Source: Actinophytocola sp963825445 (lineage in GTDB: Bacteria > Actinomycetota > Actinomycetes > Mycobacteriales > Pseudonocardiaceae). Taken from it: DNA of 64,000 nucleotides. Below, piece by piece: positions 10,211 through 18,420 of the stretch. Where the stretch lies: positions 124,001-188,000 of the forward strand of contig CAWGTM010000011.1 in the NCBI GenBank assembly GCA_963825445.1. Reading direction: 5' to 3'. The translations under genes were made by a program, and so were the position numbers. The notes under the pieces were generated by a model. The model worked only from the letters and a program-made list of their open reading frames with translations. It had not been told where the DNA came from and did no database searches. Each line of letters opens with the position of its first letter. The stretch's first letter is position 1.

Positions 10211-10431
10211 GGCCCATCCGCGGAGTGTCGCGGGGATCGTCGAACGGAACGTGGCATCGGCCACGGCCGTGTCGAGCGCGCCCGACAGTTCCAGGGTGAC
10301 CAGTCCGTGCAGCGTCACCCAGAGCGAGAGCGCGACGTCGTCCACCGGTTCGTCGAAGACGCGTGACGGCGCGAACGTGGGGCCTGGATCGGTTGCTCTG
10401 CCACGCGTCGCAGTAGGGTCACCACCCGCAT
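10202..10431 (-). pseudogene. Remnant of a TetR-type regulator C-terminal domain
   Basis: The reverse strand encodes APSRVFDEPVDDVALSLWVT followed by LHGLVTLELSGAL and ends at TAG 10204-10202. This resembles the ligand-binding C-terminal domain of TetR regulators (LW-x-x-LHGLVxLEL). No DNA-binding N-terminus is present. Upstream, a TetR-like stretch V-V-T-L-L-R-R-V-A is in a different frame, so there is at least one frameshift plus truncation. The neighbour on the left is the LLM oxidoreductase end at 10433. Likely the dead regulator of the MMPL gene. Confidence 0.5.
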
Positions 10432-10432
10432 G

Positions 10433-11365
10433 TCAGCTCGCTACCTCCGGCAACACCTTCGTCCGCCAGAACTCGAAGAACTCCTGCTGCTGCGGGCCGA
10501 TGTTCGCCACGTACACCTCGTCGAAGCCCGCCTCCTCGAAGCTTCGGACCGTGTCCGCATAGGCCCCCACGTCCTGGCCCACGGGCAGGTCCAGCTGGTC
10601 CTCGGTCACCAGTTGGCTCGCCTGCTCGAAGTGGCGAGGCATCGGGAGCACCTGCGACAACTCGCCCGGTAGCCCCGCGTTCGGCCAGATCCGGTGTGCC
10701 GTCTCGCGCCCCGAGTAGCAGACCTTGAACCCGCCCTGCGCCGGCCCGCGGCCGCCGGCCGAACGGTACGACGACAACAGCGAAGCATCCGGCATGGTGC
10801 ACACAAAACCGTCGGCCACCCGCCCCGCCAGCTCCACGGCCTTCGGGCCGAACGCCGACAGATAGATGGGCACCGGCTGCTCCGGCAGCGTGTAGATCCG
10901 CGCGCCCTCCACCGTGTAGTGCTTGCCCCGGTGGTTGACCACCCCACCCTGGTGGAGCTTGCGGATCACCTCGATGGACTCCTCCAGCATCTCCAGCCGC
11001 ACTCCCGCGGACGGCCACGGGTCGCCGAGGATGTGTTCGTTCAACGCCTCGCCGGAGCCGACGCCCAGCACGAACTTTCCGTCGAGCTGGACGGCCGCCG
11101 TGGCCGCCGCCTGCGCGATCACCGCAGGGTGGATCCGCACGGTCGGGCAGGTGACGGCCGTGGTCACCGGCAGGTCCACCGCCTCGGACAGCGCACCGAT
11201 CACCGACCACACGAACGGGCTCTGGCCCTGGGTGTCGTTCCACGGGTGGTAGTGGTCGGAGATCCACAGCCGCTCGAAACCGGCGTCCGCCGCCATCTTC
11301 GCCTGGTCGACCAGTTCCTTCGGACGGAACTCCTCACAGGACAGGAAGTAACCGAAGCTCGTCAT
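10433..11365 (-). CDS. F420-dependent LLM-class oxidoreductase (G6PDH-like subgroup)
   Basis: 310-residue TIM-barrel oxidoreductase of the luciferase-like monooxygenase superfamily. It begins with F-G-Y-F-L-S-C-E-E and has W-I-S-D-H-Y-H-P-W-N, V-G-S-G-E-A-L-N-E-H and Y-L-S-A-F-G-P-K-A-V-E, matching the F420-dependent glucose-6-phosphate dehydrogenase-like group (TIGR03557 type). The substrate may be glucose 6-phosphate or another alcohol; the sequence does not settle it. ATG at 11365. Separate from the ABC genes upstream by 21 bases but same strand, so co-transcription is possible. Confidence 0.85.
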   Translation of the reverse strand: MTSFGYFLSCEEFRPKELVDQAKMAADAGFERLWISDHYHPWNDTQGQSPFVWSVIGALSEAVDLPVTTAVTCPTVRIHPAVIAQAAATAAVQLDGKFVLGVGSGEALNEHILGDPWPSAGVRLEMLEESIEVIRKLHQGGVVNHRGKHYTVEGARIYTLPEQPVPIYLSAFGPKAVELAGRVADGFVCTMPDASLLSSYRSAGGRGPAQGGFKVCYSGRETAHRIWPNAGLPGELSQVLPMPRHFEQASQLVTEDQLDLPVGQDVGAYADTVRSFEEAGFDEVYVANIGPQQQEFFEFWRTKVLPEVAS

Positions 11366-11386
11366 GGCGGCCGGGTACCCGATATC

Positions 11387-12142
11387 TCACGCGTCACGCC
11401 TGCGGAGCAGCAGGTACGCCCCGCCGATGGCCGCCGCGCACCACGCCAGCAGGATGGCCAGCGCGCCGCCGAAGCCGTAGGACCGCACGAACATCCCCGA
11501 GGTCTGCTCGGTCGACTGCATCAACACCAGGCCCGCCTGATCGGGAAGGTACTGCGCCACCTCGCGAATCCCGGGCGCGAACCCGAGCCCCTGCGAGTTG
11601 AGGAACAGCACGGGGATCAGAATCCCCAGCGAGGCCGCCGTGCTGCGCAACATCATGGCCACGCCGGCCGCGAACACGCAGAGCAACGTCAGGTACAGCC
11701 ACGCGCCCGCCACCGCCCGAAGCACCCCGGGGTCGCCGAGCGACACGCCGTACTCGGCCAGCGCCGCCTGCGCTGCCACGAAACTGCCGAGCACGATCAC
11801 CATCGACACCACGGCCGCCACCAGCGCCGACACCGCCAGCTTCGCCGCGAGGAACCTGCCACGGGCGGGGATCGCCGCCAAGGTGGCGCGAATCGTGCCA
11901 CTCGAGTACTCGGCACTCGCCAGCATGACCCCGAACACCACCAGCGCCATCTGGCCGATGGTCAGACTCAGGAAGCCGTTGCGGACGGCATCCCAGTCAC
12001 CGGCGTTCCGGTCGTAGTTGCTCCGCCACGCCCGTCCCAACAGGACGGCCAGGCCGACACAGAGGACGGTGGCGACCCCGAGGCTCCACCAGGTCGACCG
12101 GACGGTCCGTGCCTTCGTCCACTCCGCACGCAGGAGGTTCAT
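11387..12142 (-). CDS. ABC transporter permease (ABC-2 type)
   Basis: 251-residue integral membrane protein with about six segments, starting MNLLRAEWTKARTVRSTWW, which is the hallmark N-terminus of actinobacterial ABC-2 permeases. A Y-S-S-G-T-I-R-A-T-L-A signature follows the second helix and a short charged R-R-R-D-A tail ends the protein. The ATG at 12142 overlaps the ATPase stop (ATGA), so the two are translationally coupled. Together they form an exporter, probably for a peptide, lipid or antibiotic, adjacent to a divergent two-component system that may sense the same compound. Confidence 0.86.
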   Translation of the reverse strand: MNLLRAEWTKARTVRSTWWSLGVATVLCVGLAVLLGRAWRSNYDRNAGDWDAVRNGFLSLTIGQMALVVFGVMLASAEYSSGTIRATLAAIPARGRFLAAKLAVSALVAAVVSMVIVLGSFVAAQAALAEYGVSLGDPGVLRAVAGAWLYLTLLCVFAAGVAMMLRSTAASLGILIPVLFLNSQGLGFAPGIREVAQYLPDQAGLVLMQSTEQTSGMFVRSYGFGGALAILLAWCAAAIGGAYLLLRRRDA

Positions 12143-12834
12143 GATGTCCCCGTCAGTCGCAGGAATGCCTCTTCCAAGGTGTCGCCGGCCGAGACGAACT
12201 CCGCGGTGGAGGTGTCGGCCAGCAGCCGGCCGGCCGCGATGACCACCAGGTGGTCGGCCGTCTGGGCCATCTCGCTCATCAGGTGGCTCGACACGAACAC
12301 CGTGCGACCCTCGGCCGCCAGGTCCCGCGCCAGGTTGCGGAACCACAGGATGCCCTCGGGATCCAGGCCGTTCACCGGCTCGTCCAGCAGCAGCACCGGC
12401 GGATCGCCCAGCAGCGCGGCCGCAAGGCCGAGCCGCTGCCCCATGCCGAGCGAGAACGTCCGTACCCGCTTGCGCACCCCGCCGAGGCCGACCCGCTCCA
12501 GGACCTCGGTCACCCGGCTCGCCGGGATTCCGTTGGTCTGCGCCAACCACAGCAGGTGGTTGTGCGCTGTCCGGCCGCCGTGCACCGACCGCGCCTCCAG
12601 CAGCGCGCCCACCTGCCGCAGCGGGGACTCGAGTGTCCGATAGGGACGGCCGTCGATGAGCACGTCGCCGCTCGTCGGACTGTCCAGGCCGAGCATCATG
12701 CGCATGGTCGTGGACTTGCCGGCACCGTTCGGCCCGAGGAAACCGGTTACCCGGCCGGGGCGAACGGTGAACGTCAGGTCGTCGACCGCGAGCGTGCTCC
12801 CGTATCGCTTGCTCAACTGTCGTACTTCGATCAC
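12139..12834 (-). CDS. ABC transporter ATP-binding protein
   Basis: 231-residue ATPase. Walker A is G-P-N-G-A-G-K-S-T, the signature motif is F-S-L-G-M-G-Q-R, Walker B is V-L-L-L-D-E-P, and the switch His is in V-S-S-H-L-M-S-E. This is the antibiotic/drug-export (DrrA/BcrA-like) subgroup. GTG at 12834 (V-I-E-V-R-Q-L-S-K-R-Y-G) is chosen because domains of this family begin this way; the open frame to 12918 would overlap the divergent kinase gene. Operon with the permease. Confidence 0.88.
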   Translation of the reverse strand: MIEVRQLSKRYGSTLAVDDLTFTVRPGRVTGFLGPNGAGKSTTMRMMLGLDSPTSGDVLIDGRPYRTLESPLRQVGALLEARSVHGGRTAHNHLLWLAQTNGIPASRVTEVLERVGLGGVRKRVRTFSLGMGQRLGLAAALLGDPPVLLLDEPVNGLDPEGILWFRNLARDLAAEGRTVFVSSHLMSEMAQTADHLVVIAAGRLLADTSTAEFVSAGDTLEEAFLRLTGTS

Positions 12835-12916
12835 GCGGTCGACGCTAGGGAGAACGCACGGGAGAGCGCTGTCCTCGAAAGTCGTCGGATCGGACGACGA
12901 AAGTAGCCTGGCACCC

Positions 12917-13939
12917 ATGAGCCGATCCGTCGCCGCCGTGTTCCTGGCGAACGCCCTGCTGATCGTCGCCCCGGACGGCGTCGCCTACCTGCTGCTGGTG
13001 GTCGCCTCGTACGTGGCCGGCACGCGTCTGGTGTCCCGGCTGGAGGTGGCGCTCGTGGTCGGCGCCGGCCTCGGTGGGCTCGCCGCGCAGCTCACCGCCG
13101 GGCCCGTGCCGCAGGCGATCGTCGGGCACGTGGTGTTCATGGCGCTGCCACTGCTCGTCGGGCGTTACCTGGCCCAGCACCGGCGGCTCGTGTCCGCGCT
13201 GGCCGAGCACAACCGCTACCTGCGCCGCGAACACCAGCTCCTGGCCGAGCGCGAACAGCTGCGCGAACGTTTGCGCATCGCGCGGGACGTGCACGACTCG
13301 CTCGGGCACCGGCTCACCCTGGTGGCCGTCCAGGCGGCGGCACTCGAGACCACCACGCCGGCCGCCGGGCCGGTGGCCGACGCCGCTCGGAGAGCGGTTG
13401 CCGAGCTGTACCAGCTGGTCGGGTCGTTGCGCGGGTTGGCCGAGGACACCCCTGGTGCCGCCGGGATCGGTGCGCTGGCCGAGCGGTTCCGCGCGACCGG
13501 CGTGGCCGTGACGCTGACCGAGGAGGGCGAGACACGGCCGCTGCCCCCGGCCGTCGACGCCGCCGCCTACCGGTTGGTGGAGGAGGGCCTCACGAACGCC
13601 ATCAAGCACGCGCCAGGGAAGCCGGTGACGCTGCGGGTCGACTGGGAGCCGGACACGGTGGTGGTCACGGTCACCAACCCGCTCGGCGACGGCGCGGGTG
13701 ACGGGGCCGGTATGGGCCTCACGGGACTGCGGGAACGGGTGGAGCGGGCCGACGGGTTCCTCGACCACCGCGAGGCGGACGGACAGTTCCGGCTCGTGGC
13801 GTTGCTGCCCACCGGACTGCCGGTGGAGGAGGAGCCGGCGCACGGGCTCGGCCGGGTGCGGTTGGCGGCCGTCGGCGTGGCCGCCGCCGTCATCATGTTC
13901 GCCATGGTCCCCGTGAGCGCGCTGGCCGGGGCCGGCTGA
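12917..13939 (+). CDS. Two-component sensor histidine kinase (NarL/DesK type)
   Basis: 340-residue kinase. About four N-terminal membrane segments lie in the first 90 residues; the HisKA_3 box R-I-A-R-D-V-H-D-S-L-G-H-R has the phospho-acceptor at His126; the N-box (E-E-G-L-T-N-A-I-K-H-A) and G-box (G-M-G-L-T-G-L-R-E-R) are complete. An unusual extra membrane helix ends the protein (last 25 residues). ATG at 12917, 82 bases from the divergent ABC operon start. Paired with the LuxR-type regulator one base downstream; likely controls the divergent ABC exporter. Confidence 0.9.
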   Translation: MSRSVAAVFLANALLIVAPDGVAYLLLVVASYVAGTRLVSRLEVALVVGAGLGGLAAQLTAGPVPQAIVGHVVFMALPLLVGRYLAQHRRLVSALAEHNRYLRREHQLLAEREQLRERLRIARDVHDSLGHRLTLVAVQAAALETTTPAAGPVADAARRAVAELYQLVGSLRGLAEDTPGAAGIGALAERFRATGVAVTLTEEGETRPLPPAVDAAAYRLVEEGLTNAIKHAPGKPVTLRVDWEPDTVVVTVTNPLGDGAGDGAGMGLTGLRERVERADGFLDHREADGQFRLVALLPTGLPVEEEPAHGLGRVRLAAVGVAAAVIMFAMVPVSALAGAG

Positions 13940-13940
13940 G

Positions 13941-14582
13941 ATGCTCAGGGTCCTGCTGGCCGACGACGAGCCGCTCATCACGGCCGGCATCCGCACGGTC
14001 CTCGAGGCGACCGGCGACATCGAGGTGGTGGCGACCGCCACGGACGGCAGGGCGGCCGTCGAAGCGGCCACCCGGCACCGGCCCGACGTCGCGTTGATCG
14101 ACATCAACATGCCGGTGCTCGACGGGCTGAGCGCGCTCTCCGAGCTGCGCCGGGTGTTGCCCGACCTGCCGACCGTCGTCCTGACTTCGTTCGGCACCGA
14201 GCCGAACGTGCTGCGCGCGCTGCGGCACGGCGCCGCCGGGTTCGTGCTCAAGCACTGCACACCGGCCGAGCTGGTGACCGCCGTCCACGCCGCCCACCGC
14301 GGTGACGCGTACCTGTCCCCCGAGGTCACCCGGCTCGTCCTCGGGCTGGTCACGGCAGGCTCACCCCACCGCCGGAGCGAGGCCGCCGCCCGGCTGGCCG
14401 CGCTCAGCGAGCGTGAGGCGGAGATCGCCGCGCTCGTGGCCGAGGGGCTGCCGAACGCGGAGATCGGGCGTCGGGTTCACATGAGCGAGACGACCATCAA
14501 GACCTACGTCAGCCGTCTGCTGTCCAAACTGGATTGTTCGAACCGCGTGGAGATCGCTCTCCTGGTCCGCGACGCCGGTTGA
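13941..14582 (+). CDS. LuxR/NarL-type response regulator
   Basis: 213-residue response regulator: receiver with acidic pocket D8/D9 and phospho-acceptor D54 (A-L-I-D-I-N-M-P), then a LuxR helix-turn-helix from about residue 150 (L-S-E-R-E-A-E-I-A, A-E-I-G-R-R-V-H-M-S-E-T-T-I-K-T-Y). Cognate to the kinase immediately upstream. Its stop abuts, base to base, the stop of the convergent ricin-like gene. Confidence 0.92.
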   Translation: MLRVLLADDEPLITAGIRTVLEATGDIEVVATATDGRAAVEAATRHRPDVALIDINMPVLDGLSALSELRRVLPDLPTVVLTSFGTEPNVLRALRHGAAGFVLKHCTPAELVTAVHAAHRGDAYLSPEVTRLVLGLVTAGSPHRRSEAAARLAALSEREAEIAALVAEGLPNAEIGRRVHMSETTIKTYVSRLLSKLDCSNRVEIALLVRDAG

Positions 14583-14810
14583 CTACCAGTCGAGCCAGCG
14601 CCAACACTGGTTGAACCGGAGGTCGCCGTAGTTGTCCCACAGTTGGACCGGGGTGCCGTTCTGGTTGATCGCGCCGAGGTGGGCGTCGAGACACCGGCCG
14701 TTGTAGACGACCGTGATGTCGAGCGGGCCGTGGGTCGCGGCCGCCACCGTCGCCGGGGCGGCCAACACCGTAACCACGCTGGCGACGAGTACGGCGAAGA
14801 ACTTTCTCAT
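14583..14810 (-). CDS. Small secreted ricin-like (beta-trefoil) protein
   Basis: 75-residue protein starting MRKFFAVLVASVVTVLA with a signal peptide ending near A-A-A-T-H. The mature part, about 50 residues, has R-C-L-D-A, then N-G-T-P-V-Q-L-W-D-N and N-Q-C-W-R-W: one ricin-type subdomain of the kind repeated three times in full lectins. A single repeat could trimerise or be a remnant. ATG at 14810 starts the signal peptide; the longer upstream frame has no support. Function unknown, perhaps carbohydrate binding. Confidence 0.6.
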   Translation of the reverse strand: MRKFFAVLVASVVTVLAAPATVAAATHGPLDITVVYNGRCLDAHLGAINQNGTPVQLWDNYGDLRFNQCWRWLDW

Positions 14811-15149
14811 CGAAGCGAATCCCTTCGTGCGAAGCAGGAATCGGACGACGAAACCGTGACAGTCGGGTGCTCGATGAACCATGGGAGTTCCGGCGAGCGG
14901 AACCACTCGACCCCTTCGGGCGACCACCGGGCCGGACCCTCGTGCGCCCACTTGGCCAACCGCCCAGTATGTTGGGAAAGCGCCGACACCGTATTCTCCG
15001 ACTGCAAGATGCGGGAAGTCGCGCCCGCGTGAAGAGCCGCGGTGCGCGCCATCGCCGTCACTTTCAGTGTCGGCCTCGACCTTTTACCGATGTTTTCCGG
15101 CCGTTCGCCGAAGAAACCTGCCGTTGGACATCTGTGTCCACTTTGTCAT
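14811..15149. other. Gap upstream of lsr2, no gene recognised
   Basis: About 340 bases without a convincing gene. Short frames here have no recognisable product. The DNA is noticeably less GC-rich towards the right end, consistent with regulatory DNA for lsr2 and for the small secreted protein on the other strand. Confidence 0.5.
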
Positions 15150-15178
15150 TTGAATAATCGCGCGGGGATTGCTATCGT
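15150..15178 (+). promoter_or_regulatory. Candidate sigma-70-type promoter of lsr2
   Basis: TTGAAT (15150-15155) and TATCGT (15173-15178) are 17 bases apart, close to the vegetative consensus, about 55 bases before the lsr2 start. The surrounding DNA is AT-rich, which would also suit Lsr2 autoregulation (inference). Confidence 0.45.
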
Positions 15179-15232
15179 GCGAGAACATACCTACAGGCGT
15201 GCACGCAAGAAGGCGTGCCAGGGAGCGTGAAG

Positions 15233-15631
15233 ATGGCACAGAAGGTACTTGTCCAGCTTGTTGACGATCTGGACGGGACGAGCTCCGCGGACATCTCAAC
15301 TGTCCAGTTCGGGCTCGACGGCGTCACATATGAGATCGATCTGACGGATTCCAACGCAGATCGACTCCGGGACCTCCTGGCCGACTACGTCACGGCCGCC
15401 CGTCGCACCGGCGGTCGGGTCAAGCGTGGCACGCGGCCGAGTACGCCTGGCGGTGGGTCCAGCAACAATGACGCGAGCGCTGTTCGCGAATGGGCCCTCG
15501 CGAACGGAATCGAGCTGGCCGCGCGCGGCCGGATCCCTTCTAACGTACTCGACTCGTACCACCAGGCGCAGGCCGAGCAGGCCGCCGGGAACGGCACGAA
15601 GAAGCGGCGCCCGCGCGCCAAGAAAAGCTGA
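15233..15631 (+). CDS. lsr2: Nucleoid-associated protein Lsr2
   Basis: 132-residue H-NS-like xenogeneic silencer of actinobacteria. N-terminal dimerisation domain (A-Q-K-V-L-V-Q-L-V-D-D-L-D-G, G-L-D-G-V-T-Y-E-I-D-L) and C-terminal DNA-binding domain with the R-G-R minor-groove hook (about residues 104-106) in A-A-R-G-R-I-P-S-N-V. A lysine/arginine-rich tail of about 12 residues extends beyond the usual length of about 112. ATG at 15233 is chosen since family members begin M-A-Q-K; AGGGAG precedes it. It binds AT-rich DNA and silences acquired genes, and may act on AT-rich promoter regions in this window. Confidence 0.95.
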   Translation: MAQKVLVQLVDDLDGTSSADISTVQFGLDGVTYEIDLTDSNADRLRDLLADYVTAARRTGGRVKRGTRPSTPGGGSSNNDASAVREWALANGIELAARGRIPSNVLDSYHQAQAEQAAGNGTKKRRPRAKKS

Positions 15632-15639
15632 CCAACTGG

Positions 15640-16473
15640 TCAGCGCTGGTCACGCGAACCGGCGGCACCGGGATGTGCCGCCGGTTCGCTCCAGTGTGGC
15701 GGCCGGGTGAGCGTGGCCGGTAATCCGGTGGCGCCGTCGCCTTTCGCCGCATTCACCTGGAACTGGGTCAGGAATAGGCAGGTCGCCAGGTTCGCGCCCG
15801 CCACGTTCGCGCCGCGCAGGTCCGCGCCGATCACGTCCGCCGCGCTCAGGTCCGCGCCGCGCAGGTCCGCGCCGATCAGGTAGGCACCCCGCAGGTTCGC
15901 CCCGCGCAGGTCGGTGCGGCGGAGGTCCCGGCCGATCAGGTCCGCACCCCGCAGGTTCTTCCGCTTGGGACGGACGAGTTCACTCACCCGAAGCAGCAGC
16001 TCGTTGATCTTCTGCCGGTGCGTCGCCACGTCGACCGCCCGTACTTCTTCCGGGGTGCCAGCCGCCAGCCGTTCGGTATTCTCCAACGCGGACCGTAGTT
16101 TTCCGTGCACGGGAGCGGCCTCGCGGCGGGCCAGAGCCTCGGTCAAATACCAGAGCAGCTCGTGCAGATCCCGCGTGACGGAGAACACGGCGAACATATC
16201 GCCGGCCGTCTCGGGTGCGGCGCGCCAGTCCCGGCCGCCGAAGGTGTCCTGCGCCACCCGCTGCCCGGCGCCGAAGCAGTCGTAGACCGTGCAGCCGGAA
16301 TAGCCGCGGTCACGCAGCCCGTCGTGAATGCCACAGCGGAAGTCGGCGAGCAGGTTGACACACGGCGTCCCGGCGGGCTTGTCCACGGCGAAGTCACTGG
16401 ACGCCGCGAACGCGGGTGCCACACAGCACAAGCCAAAGCAGCGGGCGCAGTCGGCTCGGAGGTTCTCAGTCAT
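15640..16473 (-). CDS. Pentapeptide-repeat protein with Cys-rich N-terminus
   Basis: 277 residues. The N-terminal part has a cysteine cluster (C-A-R-C-F-G-L-C-C, later C-V-N and C-G-I-H, C-T-V-Y-D-C) that probably binds metal. The C-terminal part from about residue 180 is a run of A(D/N)LxG pentapeptides (G-A-D-L-I-G, G-A-N-L-R-G, G-A-D-L-R-G) forming a right-handed quadrilateral beta-helix. Family members of this architecture are common in actinomycetes and uncharacterised; some pentapeptide proteins mimic DNA and protect gyrase, but nothing here proves that. ATG at 16473 (MTENLRADCARCFGLCC) is preferred over an upstream one. Confidence 0.8.
   Translation of the reverse strand: MTENLRADCARCFGLCCVAPAFAASSDFAVDKPAGTPCVNLLADFRCGIHDGLRDRGYSGCTVYDCFGAGQRVAQDTFGGRDWRAAPETAGDMFAVFSVTRDLHELLWYLTEALARREAAPVHGKLRSALENTERLAAGTPEEVRAVDVATHRQKINELLLRVSELVRPKRKNLRGADLIGRDLRRTDLRGANLRGAYLIGADLRGADLSAADVIGADLRGANVAGANLATCLFLTQFQVNAAKGDGATGLPATLTRPPHWSEPAAHPGAAGSRDQR
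15653..15688. terminator. Strong hairpin terminator after lsr2
   Basis: Perfect 15 bp stem (arms 15653-15667 and 15674-15688, beginning GCGAACCGG) with a 6-base loop. It lies 22 bases past the lsr2 stop and inside the last codons of the convergent pentapeptide gene, so it can act in both directions. Confidence 0.75.
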
Positions 16474-16730
16474 GGCGTGTCCCATTGTGCGACACGTGAC
16501 CGACGGCACGCTCCGTGGGGAACGGATTGGGGGGCCGGGCCGTTGTACTGATTGGTCGCTGCCTGGAGCCAGGAACGAGCTGGCCTTTTCCGGCGGTGTT
16601 CAACCCCCAGGCACTGTCGATGTAGGCCAGTTTCGCTGCGCCGGCGACCAGAACCGCCGGCCGGTACGGGTCCCCCCACCCCACCGGCCGGCGGCTCAGC
16701 TTTGGCTGTCCCCTTTGGCCCCACAGACTC
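16474..16730. other. Intergenic DNA upstream of the pentapeptide gene
   Basis: No supported gene. It must contain the promoter of the pentapeptide-repeat gene. Reading frames on both strands lack family similarity that I recognise. It leads into the repeat block to the right. Confidence 0.4.
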
Positions 16731-16889
16731 ACGAGTTCGCGCTTCCGAACCACGAGATCGCGCTTCCCGACAGCGAGATCCCGCTTCCGAACCACGAGAT
16801 CGCGTTTCCCGCCGGTGAGATCGCGTTTCCACCAAGAATCCCCGATCGCGAGACTCGGTTGGCAACAGCGAGCCTGCGGTTCCACACGC
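16731..16889. repeat. Array of 21 bp tandem degenerate repeats
   Basis: Five consecutive 21-base units start at 16731, 16752, 16773, 16794 and 16815, with consensus RCGAGATCGCGYTTCCSRACM, followed by two more degenerate units at 16848 and 16868. The period equals two helical turns. In one forward frame each unit reads as a heptapeptide such as HEIALPN, but no gene start, ribosome site or protein family supports translation. The core GAGATCGCGNTTCC recurs at 40.2 kb. Confidence 0.8.
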
Positions 16890-16949
16890 ATGCCCCTGGC
16901 ACTCCGCATCGCGACTCTCGCTCGAGAAGCGCGACCTCACCTACGGGAC

Positions 16950-17480
16950 CGTGAACTTGTGGTCGGGTGGCGGGAACTCGTGTGGATCACTCGCGAATGG
17001 CGCGACCCACGGTCAAGTGGTGCACCCGCCCGCGAGACCTCGCATGCGAGTGGTGCGACTCGTGGTCGGGCAACGGAACTCGCTCCCGGGTGGCAGAGAA
17101 CCCCCTGCGGATGGAGAAAACCCGCCTGCGAATGGTGGGACCGCGTGCGGGTGCCGGGAACCTGCCTGCGGGTGGTGGTGCTCACTCCGGCGTCGGGAAC
17201 TCGCTTGCGAGTGCGGGAACACGCGCGAATGGTGCGCCACGCCCACGAGTGGCACAGCCCACCCAGCGAACGGCACAGGCCGCCCGCGAACGGCACAGTC
17301 CCGCCAGCGACTGGTACAGCCCGCCTGCGAGTGGTGAACACGTCTGCGGATGGTGGGACTCGCCCGCGACTGGTGCGACTCGCGGGTGAGCGGCGGGCTC
17401 GGCTGCCAGTGGTGGCAACAAGCTTGCGGAGGCTCGGCTGCGACGGTGCGACTTGCGGGCGTGTGGCGGAGGCGATTGCT
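16950..17480. repeat. Long block of degenerate 20-21 bp repeats
   Basis: About 530 bases built of imperfect units of 19-21 bases with the core GCGARYGGYRC; the clearest run is 17255-17400, where units such as GCACAGCCCACCCAGCGAAC follow one another. Open frames exist on several strands because of the repetition, yet none looks like a protein. It fills the divergent spacer between the pentapeptide gene and the membrane hydrolase-like gene and is one of several related repeat loci in the window. Confidence 0.6.
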
Positions 17481-17578
17481 GTGTGGCGGGGTTCTCGGCG
17501 CGTCGGAGTGGGGCTGGGGCGCCGCGGGGCTCGATAATGATCTTTCGCGTCCCCGCTGTCCCTAGGAGTTTTCGCACG

Positions 17579-18361
17579 ATGATGGGCCGTACGCACGCCT
17601 TGACCGGGTGGTGTGCCGGACTCGTGGTCGCACCGATGATCGGTGCTGGGACGGTCGCGCAGGCGGTGGTGTTCGCCACCACTACCGCTGGGTTCGCGCT
17701 GCTGCCCGACCTCGACCACCCCCACGCGAAGGCCTCGCGCTTGCTCGGGCCGCTCACGCGCGTGCTGTCCTGGGTGCTTCGTCGCACTTCGGCCGCTGTG
17801 TACGCGCTCACCAAAGGGCCCCGTGACGAGAAGAAGGCCGGCACGCACCGCCATCTTTCGCACACCGTGTTGTTCGCGCTCGGGCTCGGGTCGCTCGCCA
17901 CGGCCGGCACTGCGGCGGGTGGGCCGTGGGCGGTCGCCGGGATCACCGTTTTCGCGCTACTGCTGGCGGAGAACGCTCTCGGGGACTGGATGTTGCTGGT
18001 CATCGTCGGCGGGATCACCTGGTGGCTGGTGGAAGCGGGCCCGGACGCGGCCGTCCAGCTCGACGCCCTGTCCGGTTGGCTCGGGGTCGCGGTCACGGCT
18101 GGCTGCATCACCCACTGCCTCGGCGACTCGATCACCGAGTCCGGCTGCCCCTTCCTGTTCCCCATCCCCATCGCCGGCGAGACCTGGTACGAGCTGCGCC
18201 CGCCGAAGTTCCTGCGCATCCGCACCGGCAAGAAGGTCGAGCGCCTGCTGATCTTCCCGGTCTTCACCGTGTTGGCCGTGCTTCTGCTCCCTGGGGCGTG
18301 GGACGGCATCGTCACCATCGCCGAGCGCTTCTTCGTCCCGCCCGCGGAGGCCGGGACCTAG
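17579..18361 (+). CDS. YdjM-like metal-dependent membrane hydrolase family protein
   Basis: 260 residues; M-M-G-R-T-H-A-L-T-G at the start and D-L-D-H-P-H-A further on are the His/Asp signature of the DUF457/YdjM (LexA-binding, inner-membrane putative hydrolase) family, followed by H-R-H-L-S-H and several membrane helices. Role unknown; E. coli YdjM is SOS-regulated, though I see no clear LexA box here. Start at ATG 17579 because AGGAG lies 10 bases upstream; a second ATG follows directly. GC-rich repeats reach up to its leader. Confidence 0.8.
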   Translation: MMGRTHALTGWCAGLVVAPMIGAGTVAQAVVFATTTAGFALLPDLDHPHAKASRLLGPLTRVLSWVLRRTSAAVYALTKGPRDEKKAGTHRHLSHTVLFALGLGSLATAGTAAGGPWAVAGITVFALLLAENALGDWMLLVIVGGITWWLVEAGPDAAVQLDALSGWLGVAVTAGCITHCLGDSITESGCPFLFPIPIAGETWYELRPPKFLRIRTGKKVERLLIFPVFTVLAVLLLPGAWDGIVTIAERFFVPPAEAGT

Positions 18362-18381
18362 CACCCGGCAGTGCCGAAGTC

Positions 18382-18420
18382 TTGACTGTGAGTAACACCA
18401 CGAGTATGGTCTAGACCACA
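18382..18420 (+). promoter_or_regulatory. Promoter with overlapping DasR-type dre operator
   Basis: TTGACT (18382-18387) and TATGGT (18405-18410) are 17 bases apart. The perfect 12-base palindrome TGGTCTAGACCA at 18407-18418 covers the -10 region and matches the DasR-responsive element (consensus ACTGGTCTAGACCACT). DasR is the GntR-family regulator of GlcNAc and chitin use in Streptomyces; binding here would block the polymerase until glucosamine phosphates accumulate. The next gene is a chitin-type LPMO, which fits. Confidence 0.82.

Noticed and set aside
12835..12918. Longer start for the ABC ATPase (to 12918)
   Set aside because: It would overlap the divergent kinase start, and the extra residues do not fit the family.
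16731..17480. CRISPR array
   Set aside because: Units are adjacent and degenerate with no unique spacers of constant length and no cas gene is near.
16328..17537. Protein genes across the repeat block (heptapeptide HEIALPN frame and others)
   Set aside because: Frames open on several strands at once because of repetition; no ribosome site, no family, no stable codon bias.
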